Of a stretch of DNA of 64,000 bases, positions 35,132 through 43,963 are shown one piece after another. The stretch comes from a bacterium. GTDB taxonomy: Bacteria; Pseudomonadota; Alphaproteobacteria; Micavibrionales; UBA2020. The notes beneath the pieces are model-generated. The model searched no databases. It was not told the DNA's origin and worked only from the letters and a program-made list of their open reading frames with translations. The DNA lies in NCBI GenBank assembly GCA_029945425.1, contig JAQSDV010000004.1, forward strand, positions 978,991 through 1,042,990, in the 5' to 3' direction. The translations under genes and the position numbers were made by a program. Position 1 is the stretch's first letter; every line of letters begins with the position of its first letter.

Positions 35132-35908
35132 TTAGCCTTGCGCTGCTTCCAGCCGTTTCAGCTGTGACAGCTCGACAATCGTTTCATCGATCAGCTTCAG
35201 GTCCGACGGACGTGACAGGCGGTGATCGCCGTCATTGACCCAAATCGCCTTGTAATCTGGCGTGCGCAGTTTATCCATCAGCGTCAGGCTTTTTTCCCAC
35301 GGCACATCGGGGTCTTTCTTGCCGTGGATGATGCGCACCGGCATCGTTAAAACAATGCGTCCGGTCAGCAGCAAATTCTTTTTTCCGTCCTCGAACAGCT
35401 GTCTGGTCAGGGGATAGGGATCGCCGTAATCGCTGGCGCGATAAATGATGCCCTTTTGCTCCAGATGGCGGCGTTCTTCCTCGCCGAACTCGTTGTTGTA
35501 GATGTCCTCCGAAAAATCGGGGGCGGGGGCGAGCAGCACAAGGCCCTTGATACGCTCGGGCCGGCTTAAAGCCAGCAGCAGCGCGAGCCAGCCGCCCATC
35601 GATGATCCGACGACGATCTGGTCGCCCTCGGTCAGTTTGTCGAACACAGCCTCGCTGTCGCGCAGCCAGCTGCTGATATTCTGTTCCTCGAACGCGCCGC
35701 CCGAGGTGCCATGGCCAGAATAGTCGAAGCGCAAATACGACTGGTGACGGCGGGCGCATTGCGCCTCGAGGAAGGTGGCCTTGGTGCCCGTCATGTCGGA
35801 GCGGAAACCGCCCATGAACATCACGCCCGGCAGCGTCTTCGACTTGCCGCGGGTAGCGTTATAGCTGAGCGGATTGCCGCCGCGCGGGGTGAAAGTGCCC
35901 TGTTTCAT
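35132..35908 (-). CDS. Alpha/beta hydrolase of the ABHD10-like type
   Basis: A 258-residue cytoplasmic hydrolase. It has strand and oxyanion segments PGVMFMGGFRSDM and LRFDYSGHGTSGG, the nucleophile elbow VVGSSMGGWLAL, the catalytic Asp in IHGKKDPDVPW and the His in NDGDHRLS. It resembles mycophenolic-acid acyl-glucuronide esterase/ABHD10-like or serine aminopeptidase S33-like enzymes common in Alphaproteobacteria. I use the ATG at 35908; GTG at 35917 is an alternative. It converges with the dotM–dotL operon, with only five bases between stops. Confidence 0.85.
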   Translation of the reverse strand: MKQGTFTPRGGNPLSYNATRGKSKTLPGVMFMGGFRSDMTGTKATFLEAQCARRHQSYLRFDYSGHGTSGGAFEEQNISSWLRDSEAVFDKLTEGDQIVVGSSMGGWLALLLALSRPERIKGLVLLAPAPDFSEDIYNNEFGEEERRHLEQKGIIYRASDYGDPYPLTRQLFEDGKKNLLLTGRIVLTMPVRIIHGKKDPDVPWEKSLTLMDKLRTPDYKAIWVNDGDHRLSRPSDLKLIDETIVELSQLKRLEAAQG

Positions 35909-35936
35909 GGCATCCACTATCCCATACCTCGCGCCA

Positions 35937-35969
35937 CAAAAAAAGAGCCCGGCTGCGAACAGCCGGGCT
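35937..35969 (-). terminator. Intrinsic terminator of the phoH unit
   Basis: A 10-bp stem AGCCCGGCTG/CAGCCGGGCT (35946-35955 and 35960-35969) has a four-base loop. On the minus strand it is followed by C and a run of T. It lies about 60 bases past the phoH stop at 36029 and upstream of the hydrolase gene. Confidence 0.9.
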
Positions 35970-36028
35970 TTGCAAGGATAGGAGCCATAGATAAAAGGCT
36001 AGTAACGTCCGGTGTGCAGAAACTTAAA

Positions 36029-36799
36029 TCAGATCACTTCCAGCATCTTGGCCACCAGCGGGTGGCGCACGATGTCGGTCTGCGTCAGGTATTCGACGCC
36101 GATGCCATCGACAGATGAGAGTTTTTTCGACATGTCGCGCAGGCCCGATATACCCTCCAGCAAGTCCGACTGGTCGGGGTCGCCCGTGATCACCATGGTC
36201 GAACCCCAGCCGAGACGGGACACGATCATCTTGATCTGCGCATAGGTGCAGTTCTGCGCCTCGTCGATCACGACGAAGGCTTTGTTCAATGTGCGTCCGC
36301 GCATATAACCGATGGGCGCAATCTCGATCTCGCCTGAATCGATGCACTGCTTCAGGCGTTTCAGCCCCATGCGGTCCTGCAAAGCGTCATACAGCGGGCG
36401 CAGGTAAGGCGCCATCTTGTCCTGCAGGTCGCCCGGCAGGAAGCCGATCTTTTCGCCTGCTTCAACAGCGGGGCGCGACAATATAATACGCTCAACCTTG
36501 CCATCGAGGAACGCCTCGACCGCGGCGGTGACCGCAAGATAGGTTTTACCCGTGCCGGCGGGGCCGATGGCGAAGACAAGATTATGCTTGTCGATCGCCT
36601 CCATCAGTTTTTTCTGGCCGTCGCTGCGGGGTTTCACTTCCTTGACATAGCCTTGGGTGCCATGGCTGGAGCTGGGGCCAACGAAAGCCTGGCCCTTGCC
36701 GTCAAGCGGGTCCCAATGGCCGCCGAACAGCTGGTGCACGCGCTCGATCGACGGGCTGCGGTTCGCGCTGTAGCTCGAAACTTTGGATTTCTTCCCCAT
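36029..36799 (-). CDS. phoH: PhoH-family ATPase
   Basis: A 256-residue PhoH domain protein with Walker A FAIGPAGTGKTYLAVTAA, the RPAVEAGEKIGFLPGDL segment, and Walker B AFVVIDEAQNCT, plus GDPDQ. PhoH proteins bind ATP and are implicated in RNA metabolism, and the YbeZ type works with YbeY. ybeY is not adjacent here. The N terminus (about 60 residues) is variable. GGGGAG is correctly spaced before the ATG at 36799. The gene is preceded by a small frame ending two bases earlier and followed by a strong terminator. Confidence 0.93.
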   Translation of the reverse strand: MGKKSKVSSYSANRSPSIERVHQLFGGHWDPLDGKGQAFVGPSSSHGTQGYVKEVKPRSDGQKKLMEAIDKHNLVFAIGPAGTGKTYLAVTAAVEAFLDGKVERIILSRPAVEAGEKIGFLPGDLQDKMAPYLRPLYDALQDRMGLKRLKQCIDSGEIEIAPIGYMRGRTLNKAFVVIDEAQNCTYAQIKMIVSRLGWGSTMVITGDPDQSDLLEGISGLRDMSKKLSSVDGIGVEYLTQTDIVRHPLVAKMLEVI

Positions 36800-36801
36800 G
36801 A

Positions 36802-37020
36802 TTATTTTCTCCCCTGTGGTTCAGTGTTCTTTTTTGAAGTTTTCTTTGGCGGCCGGTAGTGGATGGAAAACTTCTCGGCATGTTCCGGGCGCAAAAAAAC
36901 CTCCCAAGGGGAGGTTGCTGTCGATTTGACGATGCGCGTGCGGGCCGTTGCGATAATCAGTTGCGGCAGGATTTCGGTGCCGCGCCTGGGTGGGAAGACG
37001 TTCAGTCGAATGAGGTCCAA
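36802..37020 (-). CDS. Possible 72-codon leader gene upstream of phoH (alternatively an sRNA locus)
   Basis: A frame from TTG at 37020 to TAA two bases before the phoH ATG. The product would be basic, with a KKTSKKN tail. I see no recognisable domain, and third-position GC is only moderate. An intrinsic terminator lies inside the frame at 36893-36916, so transcription from the CtrA-box promoter region (37046-37060) may often end after about 130 bases. The region could therefore be a small RNA or an attenuator rather than a true gene. Coupling to phoH by the two-base gap argues for translation. Low confidence either way. Confidence 0.35.
   Translation of the reverse strand: MDLIRLNVFPPRRGTEILPQLIIATARTRIVKSTATSPWEVFLRPEHAEKFSIHYRPPKKTSKKNTEPQGRK
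36893..36916 (-). terminator. Intrinsic terminator inside the phoH leader
   Basis: On the minus strand, AACCTCCC pairs with GGGAGGTT around the triloop CTT and is followed by a T-run (the stem's final TT plus five more). The 8-bp perfect stem and T-run make it a textbook rho-independent site. It is about 95 bases upstream of phoH and about 105 bases downstream of the TTG at 37020. Confidence 0.85.
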
Positions 37021-37045
37021 GTAATCGGTTCTCCCTGAAAAAACC

Positions 37046-37060
37046 TTAACAAAGCCTTAA
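37046..37060 (-). promoter_or_regulatory. CtrA-type box upstream of the phoH leader
   Basis: TTAA-CAAAGCC-TTAA followed by C on the plus strand is a perfect TTAA-N7-TTAAC match. It lies 26-40 bases before the possible TTG start at 37020 on the minus strand. No strong -10 hexamer is obvious at the expected distance on either strand, so the direction is uncertain. Confidence 0.45.
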
Positions 37061-37210
37061 CTGAAATATACGCCAAAGTGATTCGCCTGTCATCAAGATT
37101 TTGCGCAGCGCAGAAATTTTCTCCACAACATGTTGTGAAAAACATTTTCGGAAAACCCAAACACATGCGTCAACTTAACGCCGCACGCGATTATATAAGG
37201 GGAGAAAATT

Positions 37211-37603
37211 TCAGATGATATGTTCGTCCGCAATCGTCATCTGCGGCTCGTCGCGCTTCGCGGCGTAGCGTTTCAGATCCTGCACATGTGCGGGAATTTT
37301 CTGCATCAGCATTTCGGCGAGCGGCGCATCGCGGCAGTCGATCGCGAATTTCACCATCGCTTCGTTCGGCAAAACATTTCCATCAAGGCATGCGCGCGTC
37401 AAATGCTGGTCGCGGAATCCGATCGCCACCTGCAGCATCTCGGGCGTGAAGCGCGCGCCTTGTGACGAAAGATGTGAAACCGTCGCATGTTCGCGGCGAT
37501 AAAAGGCCTGCAGCATATCGACCGTCAGCGCTTGCGCGCGCAAGTCATATGCGACTTTCGAATTGAATGCGGCGGATACGAAACCGTCTATCAAGGCTTT
37601 CAT
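37211..37603 (-). CDS. Small helical-repeat (ankyrin-like) protein
   Basis: A 130-residue protein of paired helices with patterns such as EMLQVAIGFRDQHLTRACLDG and AMVKFAIDCRDAPLAEMLMQ. These resemble degenerate ankyrin-type repeats like those of the proteins at 44.5-51.6 kb. It has no signal peptide. The upstream 37.6-kb region is AT-rich with a repeated TGCATATTA element (about 37634 and 37650). Function is unknown. Confidence 0.6.
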   Translation of the reverse strand: MKALIDGFVSAAFNSKVAYDLRAQALTVDMLQAFYRREHATVSHLSSQGARFTPEMLQVAIGFRDQHLTRACLDGNVLPNEAMVKFAIDCRDAPLAEMLMQKIPAHVQDLKRYAAKRDEPQMTIADEHII

Positions 37604-37831
37604 GGCCCTGAAACTCCCCTGAAATTCCCTTGTGCATATTATACATAATGCATATTAAGGGACGGTGAAGAGCGGCAACGGAGATAATTATTTATATAAT
37701 TCAATATGTTGCGCGATGCGCGCTTTTCTTGACGTTACGGAAATACTGGCGTAATCTCTCTCCGACCGCCGATCACAAACGGCGAGTCCCATCCCTATAT
37801 ATATAGAACAGCGTTTTTTCAGGAGACATCC

Positions 37832-38281
37832 ATGCGCGAGATCCAAGGCGACAAATACAAACTGGCCGGCATCACGGTGCAGGTGCAGGGCACGCTGGTG
37901 GATGTCTTCGCGAAATTCGCAGGCGTGGATGAAAGCGTCGATGACATTCTGGCGAACAAGCGCGAGAAGCGCAAAACGCCGAAAGCGAAACCAGGCACGC
38001 TCGGTGCGATGCTGGACAAAATGGAGCCGTTGCCGCGCGAATTCTCCATGCCTTCGCTTACCGTTGAAGACATCACGAACGTGCTCGTCGGCGCCCGCGA
38101 TCTTCGCGGTAATGGGCGTGATCGCCTGCATATCGGTGACAGCCGCGGCGTCATCGCCGATCTCGGCCCTGAAAAACTGGCGCAAGTGCTGGTCGAAATG
38201 GGCGAGGCAAAACGCGAAGCATTGAAGGAAGGTTTCCAGACCTTCGTGCGCGTGAAGCCTGCGAAAGCCCCGGCGGTTTAA
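37832..38281 (+). CDS. Protein of unknown function
   Basis: A 149-residue protein: an N-terminal small beta segment (YKLAGITVQVQGTLVDVFAKF), a Lys-rich linker (~45-60), and an alpha/beta C-terminal part. GGAG lies upstream of the ATG. It has no signal peptide or membrane helix. The 228-base gap before it contains AT-rich runs (for example TATATATA near 37797), probably the promoter. It converges with the HExxH gene, leaving two bases between stops. I do not recognise the family. Confidence 0.7.
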   Translation: MREIQGDKYKLAGITVQVQGTLVDVFAKFAGVDESVDDILANKREKRKTPKAKPGTLGAMLDKMEPLPREFSMPSLTVEDITNVLVGARDLRGNGRDRLHIGDSRGVIADLGPEKLAQVLVEMGEAKREALKEGFQTFVRVKPAKAPAV

Positions 38282-38283
38282 CT

Positions 38284-39093
38284 TTACGCCGCCATCACCG
38301 TCGCCATATCGCGTTTTTCCCAATAGATATCCGCGAATTTTTCCGCCTCGGTGCGGAAGGGAATGCCGTTGACGCTATGCTTGTCGAGCCATTCCATATG
38401 GTCGAGCAGCGCGCCGCGACGGTCGCCCGCAAAGGCGCGGCGCGACAGTTTCTCCATCGCAACTTCCACCGCGTCATAACGTAAACCCCAGATGCGGAAC
38501 CATTTATCGTTCTGCGTCGTGAAACCGTGCAGCCACATTTCAATCGCATCGTTGCGGTCGGGATAAAACATCGCGTTGCGGCGGCGGAAATAGAGTTCCT
38601 GCGTCAGGCGGTTCGGGTCATCGCGCCACATCGCCTTCAACTGGGGATCGTTCATGAAACGGTCCGCGAAGATCGCGCCGTCAAAGGTGCGCGGGCGCAA
38701 ACTGGGCATATCGAAATAGGCGACGATTTCGGTCAGCGTACTGGCCATGAATTCATTGTCCTGCATCTTGCGCCGGAAACCTTCCGAATGCGCGCCCGCG
38801 ATATGCACCATATCCGCACCATGCGCGAATTCATGCAGCAGGTATAAATCGCTGCAGGTGTCCTGATTGTACTGGCGATACGCAACGCCCGACCACCAGA
38901 CCGAAAAATGCGCGCGTTCTAGCCTGTCGTCGCTCATGTCATAGAAAAAACGCGGCAGGTTTGCGTAACGGTCGATGATCTGGCTCACCAGCCCGCCGGA
39001 CGCGTGCGAATGCTGGAATTCCGGCGTCTTCCACAGGCTGCGGATATGGTCGTGGATATCGTTCTTGTCGAAAACCAGTTCGATATTTTTCAT
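38284..39093 (-). CDS. Putative HExxH zinc metalloprotein coupled to a PLP enzyme
   Basis: A 269-residue cytoplasmic protein of no family I recognise. It has a clear HEFAH motif (residues 87-91) in YLLHEFAHGADMVH, followed 23 residues later by Glu114 in NEFMAS, the spacing expected of a gluzincin third ligand. Several extra histidines (97, 102) lie nearby. The rest is helical with many Trp/Arg/Asp residues. The ATG overlaps the stop of the PLP-enzyme gene (ATGA), so the two are made together. A peptidase, or a metal-dependent enzyme acting on the PLP enzyme's substrate or product, is an inference. Confidence 0.7.
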   Translation of the reverse strand: MKNIELVFDKNDIHDHIRSLWKTPEFQHSHASGGLVSQIIDRYANLPRFFYDMSDDRLERAHFSVWWSGVAYRQYNQDTCSDLYLLHEFAHGADMVHIAGAHSEGFRRKMQDNEFMASTLTEIVAYFDMPSLRPRTFDGAIFADRFMNDPQLKAMWRDDPNRLTQELYFRRRNAMFYPDRNDAIEMWLHGFTTQNDKWFRIWGLRYDAVEVAMEKLSRRAFAGDRRGALLDHMEWLDKHSVNGIPFRTEAEKFADIYWEKRDMATVMAA

Positions 39094-40202
39094 GTGCGGC
39101 CTCCAACACCTTCATGCGCACGGGCGCGCACGGTGGAATCGATATCCGGATTGACGAGCGATGCGATAGTGGGAGTCAGGCAAAGCCTGAGCTTTTCATC
39201 GCCCGCACCGCCGCGTACCAGGTATTGCGCCAATTCATCGTTTTTGTCCGCATAGGTTGCGCTGGCGAGCAAAAAGACATCGGCAGGCGTCAGATCGAGC
39301 CCCAGCGCCGACCGCGCCTTGGCAATCGCGGGAGTCTGCCCGATCGCTGCATATTTGCGCGGCAATTCATGCACGCTGTATTTCTGCATCAGCGTGGTGC
39401 CCAGTTTCAGCGACAGCAAATTCTTGAACCATTTATTGCCGAACAATCCGGGATAGGGGGCGCGTGACAGCATGCCGCCCACGCGGTGGTAATACACACC
39501 CATCGGCTTGCTCAGCGAAAAGAATATGGCGCGGATGTTCGGCGCAAAAGCCTCCACGGTAAATTCGCGCGCCACGCAACCGACATAGGTGAGATCCAGC
39601 ATCACCGCCGCCGTCGGGCGGTGTTTATACAGGGTATTCACGAAGGCATCGAAATCGCCCCAGACATTGCCGTCGATTGCGGCAGGCTGGCTCAAATAAA
39701 ACTGGTCGCGCGGGCCGACCTTTTCAATCGCGGCCTGCCAGTCGCGGCGGTGATGCGTGACCACGGCAATACCCGCCGCCTGTGCATAGGCGGAAAAGCC
39801 TTCGTAATCGCCTGTGAATACATGGATGGTGGGGGTGAAACCGTGCACGCGCGCATCATGCCCATAGGCATAGACCGCTTCACGTAATGCCTCGCTCGCC
39901 CCGCCGGTCGTATAGACCCAGGGGAATTCGGTGTCGTTGAATTTCAGGATGGGCGACGACCACTGTTTCCAGACGGCAAAAAATTCCTCGTGCATCACAT
40001 CCTGTTTTTGCGTCCATGCCTCGCGATACATGCCGTGCAGGGCATCGCGGTTGCCATCCAGCAGCGCGTCCAGCGCAGCCTCGGTTTCCGGCATGACATA
40101 GCTGTAGACGGTTTTGGATACGCCAGCGCCCTCCAGCAGGGCATTCAGACGTTCATGCGGGGTTAAAACGGGGGATTGTTTGATTTTAACGGCGGATTGC
40201 AT
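39090..40202 (-). CDS. Fold-type I PLP-dependent enzyme, unassigned
   Basis: A 370-residue protein from the ATG at 40202 (MQSAVKIKQSP). Aminotransferase-type features are: YTTGGASEALREAVYAYG, a phosphate-binding-type segment at about 97-105; the Asp203–Tyr206 pair in MLDLTYVG facing the pyridine ring; and Lys232 in FSLSKPMGVYYHRVG as the likely Schiff-base lysine. I cannot assign the substrate. Sequence outside these motifs is unlike the common biosynthetic aminotransferases. Translation is coupled to the HExxH gene. The upstream region holds repeated GAGYATA elements, so this two-gene unit may be specifically regulated. Confidence 0.75.
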   Translation of the reverse strand: MQSAVKIKQSPVLTPHERLNALLEGAGVSKTVYSYVMPETEAALDALLDGNRDALHGMYREAWTQKQDVMHEEFFAVWKQWSSPILKFNDTEFPWVYTTGGASEALREAVYAYGHDARVHGFTPTIHVFTGDYEGFSAYAQAAGIAVVTHHRRDWQAAIEKVGPRDQFYLSQPAAIDGNVWGDFDAFVNTLYKHRPTAAVMLDLTYVGCVAREFTVEAFAPNIRAIFFSLSKPMGVYYHRVGGMLSRAPYPGLFGNKWFKNLLSLKLGTTLMQKYSVHELPRKYAAIGQTPAIAKARSALGLDLTPADVFLLASATYADKNDELAQYLVRGGAGDEKLRLCLTPTIASLVNPDIDSTVRARAHEGVGGRT

Positions 40203-40211
40203 GGATACCCT

Positions 40212-40276
40212 CTTATGCTCGATGAGATTGTAATATATTCTCAACAAGAGCATAACATATCTGCGTTAAGAGTATA
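40212..40276. promoter_or_regulatory. Repeated GAGYATA elements upstream of the PLP-enzyme gene
   Basis: AAGAGCATA at 40246-40254 and AAGAGTATA at 40268-40276 are direct repeats 22 bp apart (two helical turns). TTATGCTC at 40212-40219 is the inverse of GAGCATAA at 40248-40255. The block is AT-rich and lies 10-75 bases upstream of the ATG at 40202, as expected for operator half-sites. Confidence 0.4.
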
Positions 40277-40408
40277 TGTCAAGCGGGTATTTGCGGTAGC
40301 GGGTTATTAACGGTTTGCGGTGTTTTGGTACCTAATATGTGCATATACCGATAAAACCGGAATCCAGTTATAAACCCCGATCAAAGGATTGCGCGGGAGT
40401 CGCCGCGA

Positions 40409-42316
40409 TCACGGCGACAGCAGCACCGTCACCTGCGCGCCTTCGAAATTCAATTTACCGGCCACGATCTTGCCGCGCAGTTCACCGATGCGCAGCGCAA
40501 CGCGCAGGCCTCGCGACTCAGCCGTCAGCATCATGCGGGCCGTTTCGCTCTCCTGAATATCGGTTTTATTTTCTGCATACAGCCCCGCCAGAACGGGCAT
40601 CAGGTCAAAGGATACGGTGCGGCCATCCGTTGTGGACACGGTGAACACACCTGCCAGCGACATATTGAAGTTGACCGTCAATATGTCCTTCCCACCCTCG
40701 CGGAAGGTGCGGACTGTTGTCCAGTCGGTCTGATTGTACGAATAGGCCCAGAAGCGCACGATATAGTCATAGGGCGCAATGCGCGTCAGCTGGTCGATGT
40801 TCCAGTCGAGCGTATTGGCGTGTGTGGTGAAATCATCATTCGTGCCTTCGGTGTCGTAACGGCTGACATAGCGAAGCCCCATCGCCTCCATCAGCCGTTG
40901 CGCGCGACCGTAATAGCTCCAGCAGCGGGTAAAGCTGCGCTTGCCGCAACGCGTGGCGTCATCAATATCGTAATCCTTGTTTTTCGCTTTCATGGCCACA
41001 ATGAACGGGGCTTCGATATGCGCGATCTTTCCGTTTTTCTGGTCTTCATAGAAATAATCGAGGACCGAGCTGAGTTCCTTTCGCGTTTCAAACGCAATTT
41101 CTCCCTTAACGGGAACATAGCTGCCCGCCGGCGTTTTCACACCTGCCACTTGCAGCAGGCCTTCCAGCCGCGCCAGCTGGCTGTTTTCCGATACCGGCAC
41201 AGCACTCCACGGGCCGAAGGATGCCACGAACATCAAAGCGGCCAGTGCCATCGGCACCTGTTTGATATGCTGCGCGCGCGGGCGCGCGATCTGCCACGCT
41301 GTCAAACCAGCCAGCCAGACAAGGCAGAGTGCAATCGCATAGCGTTCCTCCGTCACGCCGTACTGGCTAATACGCGTATAGATGCCGAGCGATAACAGGG
41401 CGAGGGGGACGAGCAACAGGTACGGGAAATATTTATAAAACTGCTGCAGCAATATCGTGCCGGTATGCCGCATCGGAAAAACGGCAAGGCGCGCCGCCAC
41501 GCCCGCCGCGCCGAAACCCGTCACCAGATAGGCAAGATTGCCCTTGGGCAATTCCCACAGCGCGACGATTTTTGCGGAATAAACGTAAAGGATAAACGTA
41601 TAGATCAGCACCAGCGGCACGACGAGGAAATTGGCGATAAACGAAATCCCCTTCGGCATCTCGCAATCCATCGCCAGATAATCAAACTGGCGCGGGATCT
41701 GGTACATGAAGGCGACGGGGCCAAAGAAAAACGCGCCGAAAATCCAGATATCGCCGTAAAGGCGCCCCGGCACATCCAGTATCGGAAACAGGTAATTCAT
41801 CGACCCGATCACCGCCGATAAACCGGCGCAGAGTACAAATGTCGAAACCCCCGCAATCGCAAGGCCGACGCCGTTCAGGTAATTGAACTGCCACAGGCTT
41901 TCCTCCGACGATTTACGGCCGATATAGGGCGCGAAAAGCATTGTGAGCGAGACGGCAAAGCCAAAGAACAATTGCGCCGATGTGAAATGATCGGGAATAA
42001 CGGCAAATGCCGCGGCGGTACCACTACCCACCGCCATCAACCCCCATTTGCGGGTTTTGGCGAGGCCGATGCTTTCGGCATAAAGGCTGGCTGCCGTGAA
42101 CAGCGCGAGGCCGTTCGCAAAAAACGTCATCAACCGGTAAATCGTATCATCGGTGAGCCACGATAAATCATGGGTATCAGAGATGGAGGTCAGGGTTGCA
42201 CCCGTCGCGCAAAGGACCGACAGCGGGAAGCGGATAAAGGCTTCCTTCAAGACGTTGTAAACATACTCGAATTGAAACCGCCGGATAAACGCCTTGAAAT
42301 CAAACTTGAAATCCAT
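40409..42316 (-). CDS. DUF4153 multi-pass membrane protein
   Basis: A 635-residue inner-membrane protein with about ten or more hydrophobic segments in residues 30-360 and a soluble C-terminal domain of about 250 residues rich in Trp, Tyr and Asp. The repeated PLSVLCATGATL, LPFILYVYSAKI-like and PYLLLVPLALLSLGIYTRISQYG segments are typical of DUF4153 proteins. No molecular role is established that I know of. The first Met (MDFKFDFKAFIRRFQ) begins with an amphipathic basic helix before the first transmembrane segment. It appears monocistronic. Confidence 0.85.
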   Translation of the reverse strand: MDFKFDFKAFIRRFQFEYVYNVLKEAFIRFPLSVLCATGATLTSISDTHDLSWLTDDTIYRLMTFFANGLALFTAASLYAESIGLAKTRKWGLMAVGSGTAAAFAVIPDHFTSAQLFFGFAVSLTMLFAPYIGRKSSEESLWQFNYLNGVGLAIAGVSTFVLCAGLSAVIGSMNYLFPILDVPGRLYGDIWIFGAFFFGPVAFMYQIPRQFDYLAMDCEMPKGISFIANFLVVPLVLIYTFILYVYSAKIVALWELPKGNLAYLVTGFGAAGVAARLAVFPMRHTGTILLQQFYKYFPYLLLVPLALLSLGIYTRISQYGVTEERYAIALCLVWLAGLTAWQIARPRAQHIKQVPMALAALMFVASFGPWSAVPVSENSQLARLEGLLQVAGVKTPAGSYVPVKGEIAFETRKELSSVLDYFYEDQKNGKIAHIEAPFIVAMKAKNKDYDIDDATRCGKRSFTRCWSYYGRAQRLMEAMGLRYVSRYDTEGTNDDFTTHANTLDWNIDQLTRIAPYDYIVRFWAYSYNQTDWTTVRTFREGGKDILTVNFNMSLAGVFTVSTTDGRTVSFDLMPVLAGLYAENKTDIQESETARMMLTAESRGLRVALRIGELRGKIVAGKLNFEGAQVTVLLSP

Positions 42317-42448
42317 CTGTCACCTGCACCAATAATTTTTTCATCTTATTCCCCACGTTAACACAGGGAGACGAGTCGAATTATGACGCGGGCAAGGCGA
42401 AATTAAGGCAATTTTGTGCAGGGAAAAATCGTGGAATTTGAAAGCGGT

Positions 42449-43867
42449 TTATTCCACCCAGGCAATCCGCAGCGCGTTGGTCGAGCCGGGCGTGCCGAAG
42501 GGGACGCCGGCGGTGATGACAAGGCGCTGGCCCTTTTCCGCGATCTTGTGTTCAAGCGCGAGTGTGACGGCTTTCTTTACCATGTCGCCGAAATTGTCGA
42601 CGTCTTCGGTATGCACGGGATAGATGCCATAGGAAAGCTGCAAGCGGCGCGCGACAACATGGTCGGAGGTCAGGCACAGCACAGGCGCGGACGGGCGCTC
42701 GCGCGCGGTGCGAAGCGCGGTCGTGCCGGAGGTGGTGTAGTTTACAATCGCGGCGGCGGAAATGGTGGCTGCCACGGTTGACGCGGCGGCGGTGATTGCG
42801 TCGGGCGATGTTTTGTCGGGGTCGGGATGTTCCGCGTCCATGATGCGGCGATACAGGTCGTCCTGCTCCACGTCATTGGCGATGCGGTCCATGATGGATA
42901 CTGCCTCCAGCGGATACTCGCCGGACGCGGTTTCGGCCGACAGCATCACGGCATCGGTGCCGTCGTAAATCGCGGTCGCCACATCGGAGGCTTCCGCGCG
43001 CGTCGGGCGCGGGGAGGAGATCATGGATTCCAGCATCTGCGTCGCCACGATCACGGGCTTGCCGGCCTTGCGGGCGGCAAGGATGATGTGTTTCTGCACG
43101 GCGGGGACTTTTTCGGCCGGAATTTCAACGCCCAGATCGCCGCGTGCCACCATGACCGCATCCGACAATTCGATGATCGCGTGCAGATGGGTGATGGCCG
43201 AGGGTTTTTCGAGCTTGGAAATAATCTTGGCGCGGCCGGCGACCAGTTTGCGGGCCTCCGCCACATCTTCGGGACGCTGGACGAATGACAGCGCAATCCA
43301 GTCCGCGCCCATATTGCAGGCGGCTTCAAGGTCGCGGCGGTCTTTATCGGTAATGACGTTTGATTTCAGGATCACGTTCGGCAGGTTGACGCCCTTGCGG
43401 TCGGACAGGCGCTTGCCGGCGATCACTTCGGTTTCGACCCAGTCGGGGCCTTTTTTGACGACATGCAAATGCACTTTGCCGTCATCCAGCAGGATATCGG
43501 CGCCCTCGACCAGCACTTCCATCACTTCGGGATGCGGCAGACAGACGCGGGTAACGTTGCCGGGGGAGGGGTCGGAATCAAGGCGCACGCGCATGCCCTT
43601 GACCACATCGACAAAGCTGTTTTCAAACGTGCCAAGGCGCAGCTTGGGACCCTGCAAATCGGCGAAGACGCCGATGGGGCAGCCGCAAGCCTTTTCAAGG
43701 TCGCGGATGATGTTGATGCGCTTCTGGTGATCTTCGTGGTTGCCGTGGCTGAAATTCAGGCGGAATACGTCGACGCCGGTGTCATACAGGGCCTTGACCA
43801 TTTCCGGCGTGGAGGAGGCCGGTCCGAGGGTCGCGACGATTTTGGTTTTGCGGGAGCGTTTGGCCAT
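42449..43867 (-). CDS. pyk: Pyruvate kinase
   Basis: This 472-residue enzyme makes pyruvate and ATP from phosphoenolpyruvate and ADP. Signatures are TKIVATLGPASS at the N terminus, FRLNFSHGNHEDH (substrate Arg/Asn), ISKLEKPSAI with the catalytic Lys, MVARGDLGVEIP and the family signature segment VATQMLESM. The C-terminal domain is of normal length. It is preceded on the same strand by a short gene at 43964-44179, about 96 bases upstream. Confidence 0.97.
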   Translation of the reverse strand: MAKRSRKTKIVATLGPASSTPEMVKALYDTGVDVFRLNFSHGNHEDHQKRINIIRDLEKACGCPIGVFADLQGPKLRLGTFENSFVDVVKGMRVRLDSDPSPGNVTRVCLPHPEVMEVLVEGADILLDDGKVHLHVVKKGPDWVETEVIAGKRLSDRKGVNLPNVILKSNVITDKDRRDLEAACNMGADWIALSFVQRPEDVAEARKLVAGRAKIISKLEKPSAITHLHAIIELSDAVMVARGDLGVEIPAEKVPAVQKHIILAARKAGKPVIVATQMLESMISSPRPTRAEASDVATAIYDGTDAVMLSAETASGEYPLEAVSIMDRIANDVEQDDLYRRIMDAEHPDPDKTSPDAITAAASTVAATISAAAIVNYTTSGTTALRTARERPSAPVLCLTSDHVVARRLQLSYGIYPVHTEDVDNFGDMVKKAVTLALEHKIAEKGQRLVITAGVPFGTPGSTNALRIAWVE

Positions 43868-43963
43868 CTTAAATCCTTCTAAGTCAAAGGATTCATACTA
43901 GGCCAGTCCGCACCCCGCAAGACCTATCGCGTTATGCCATGAGGGTTATTTTTTTGGTCAGGC

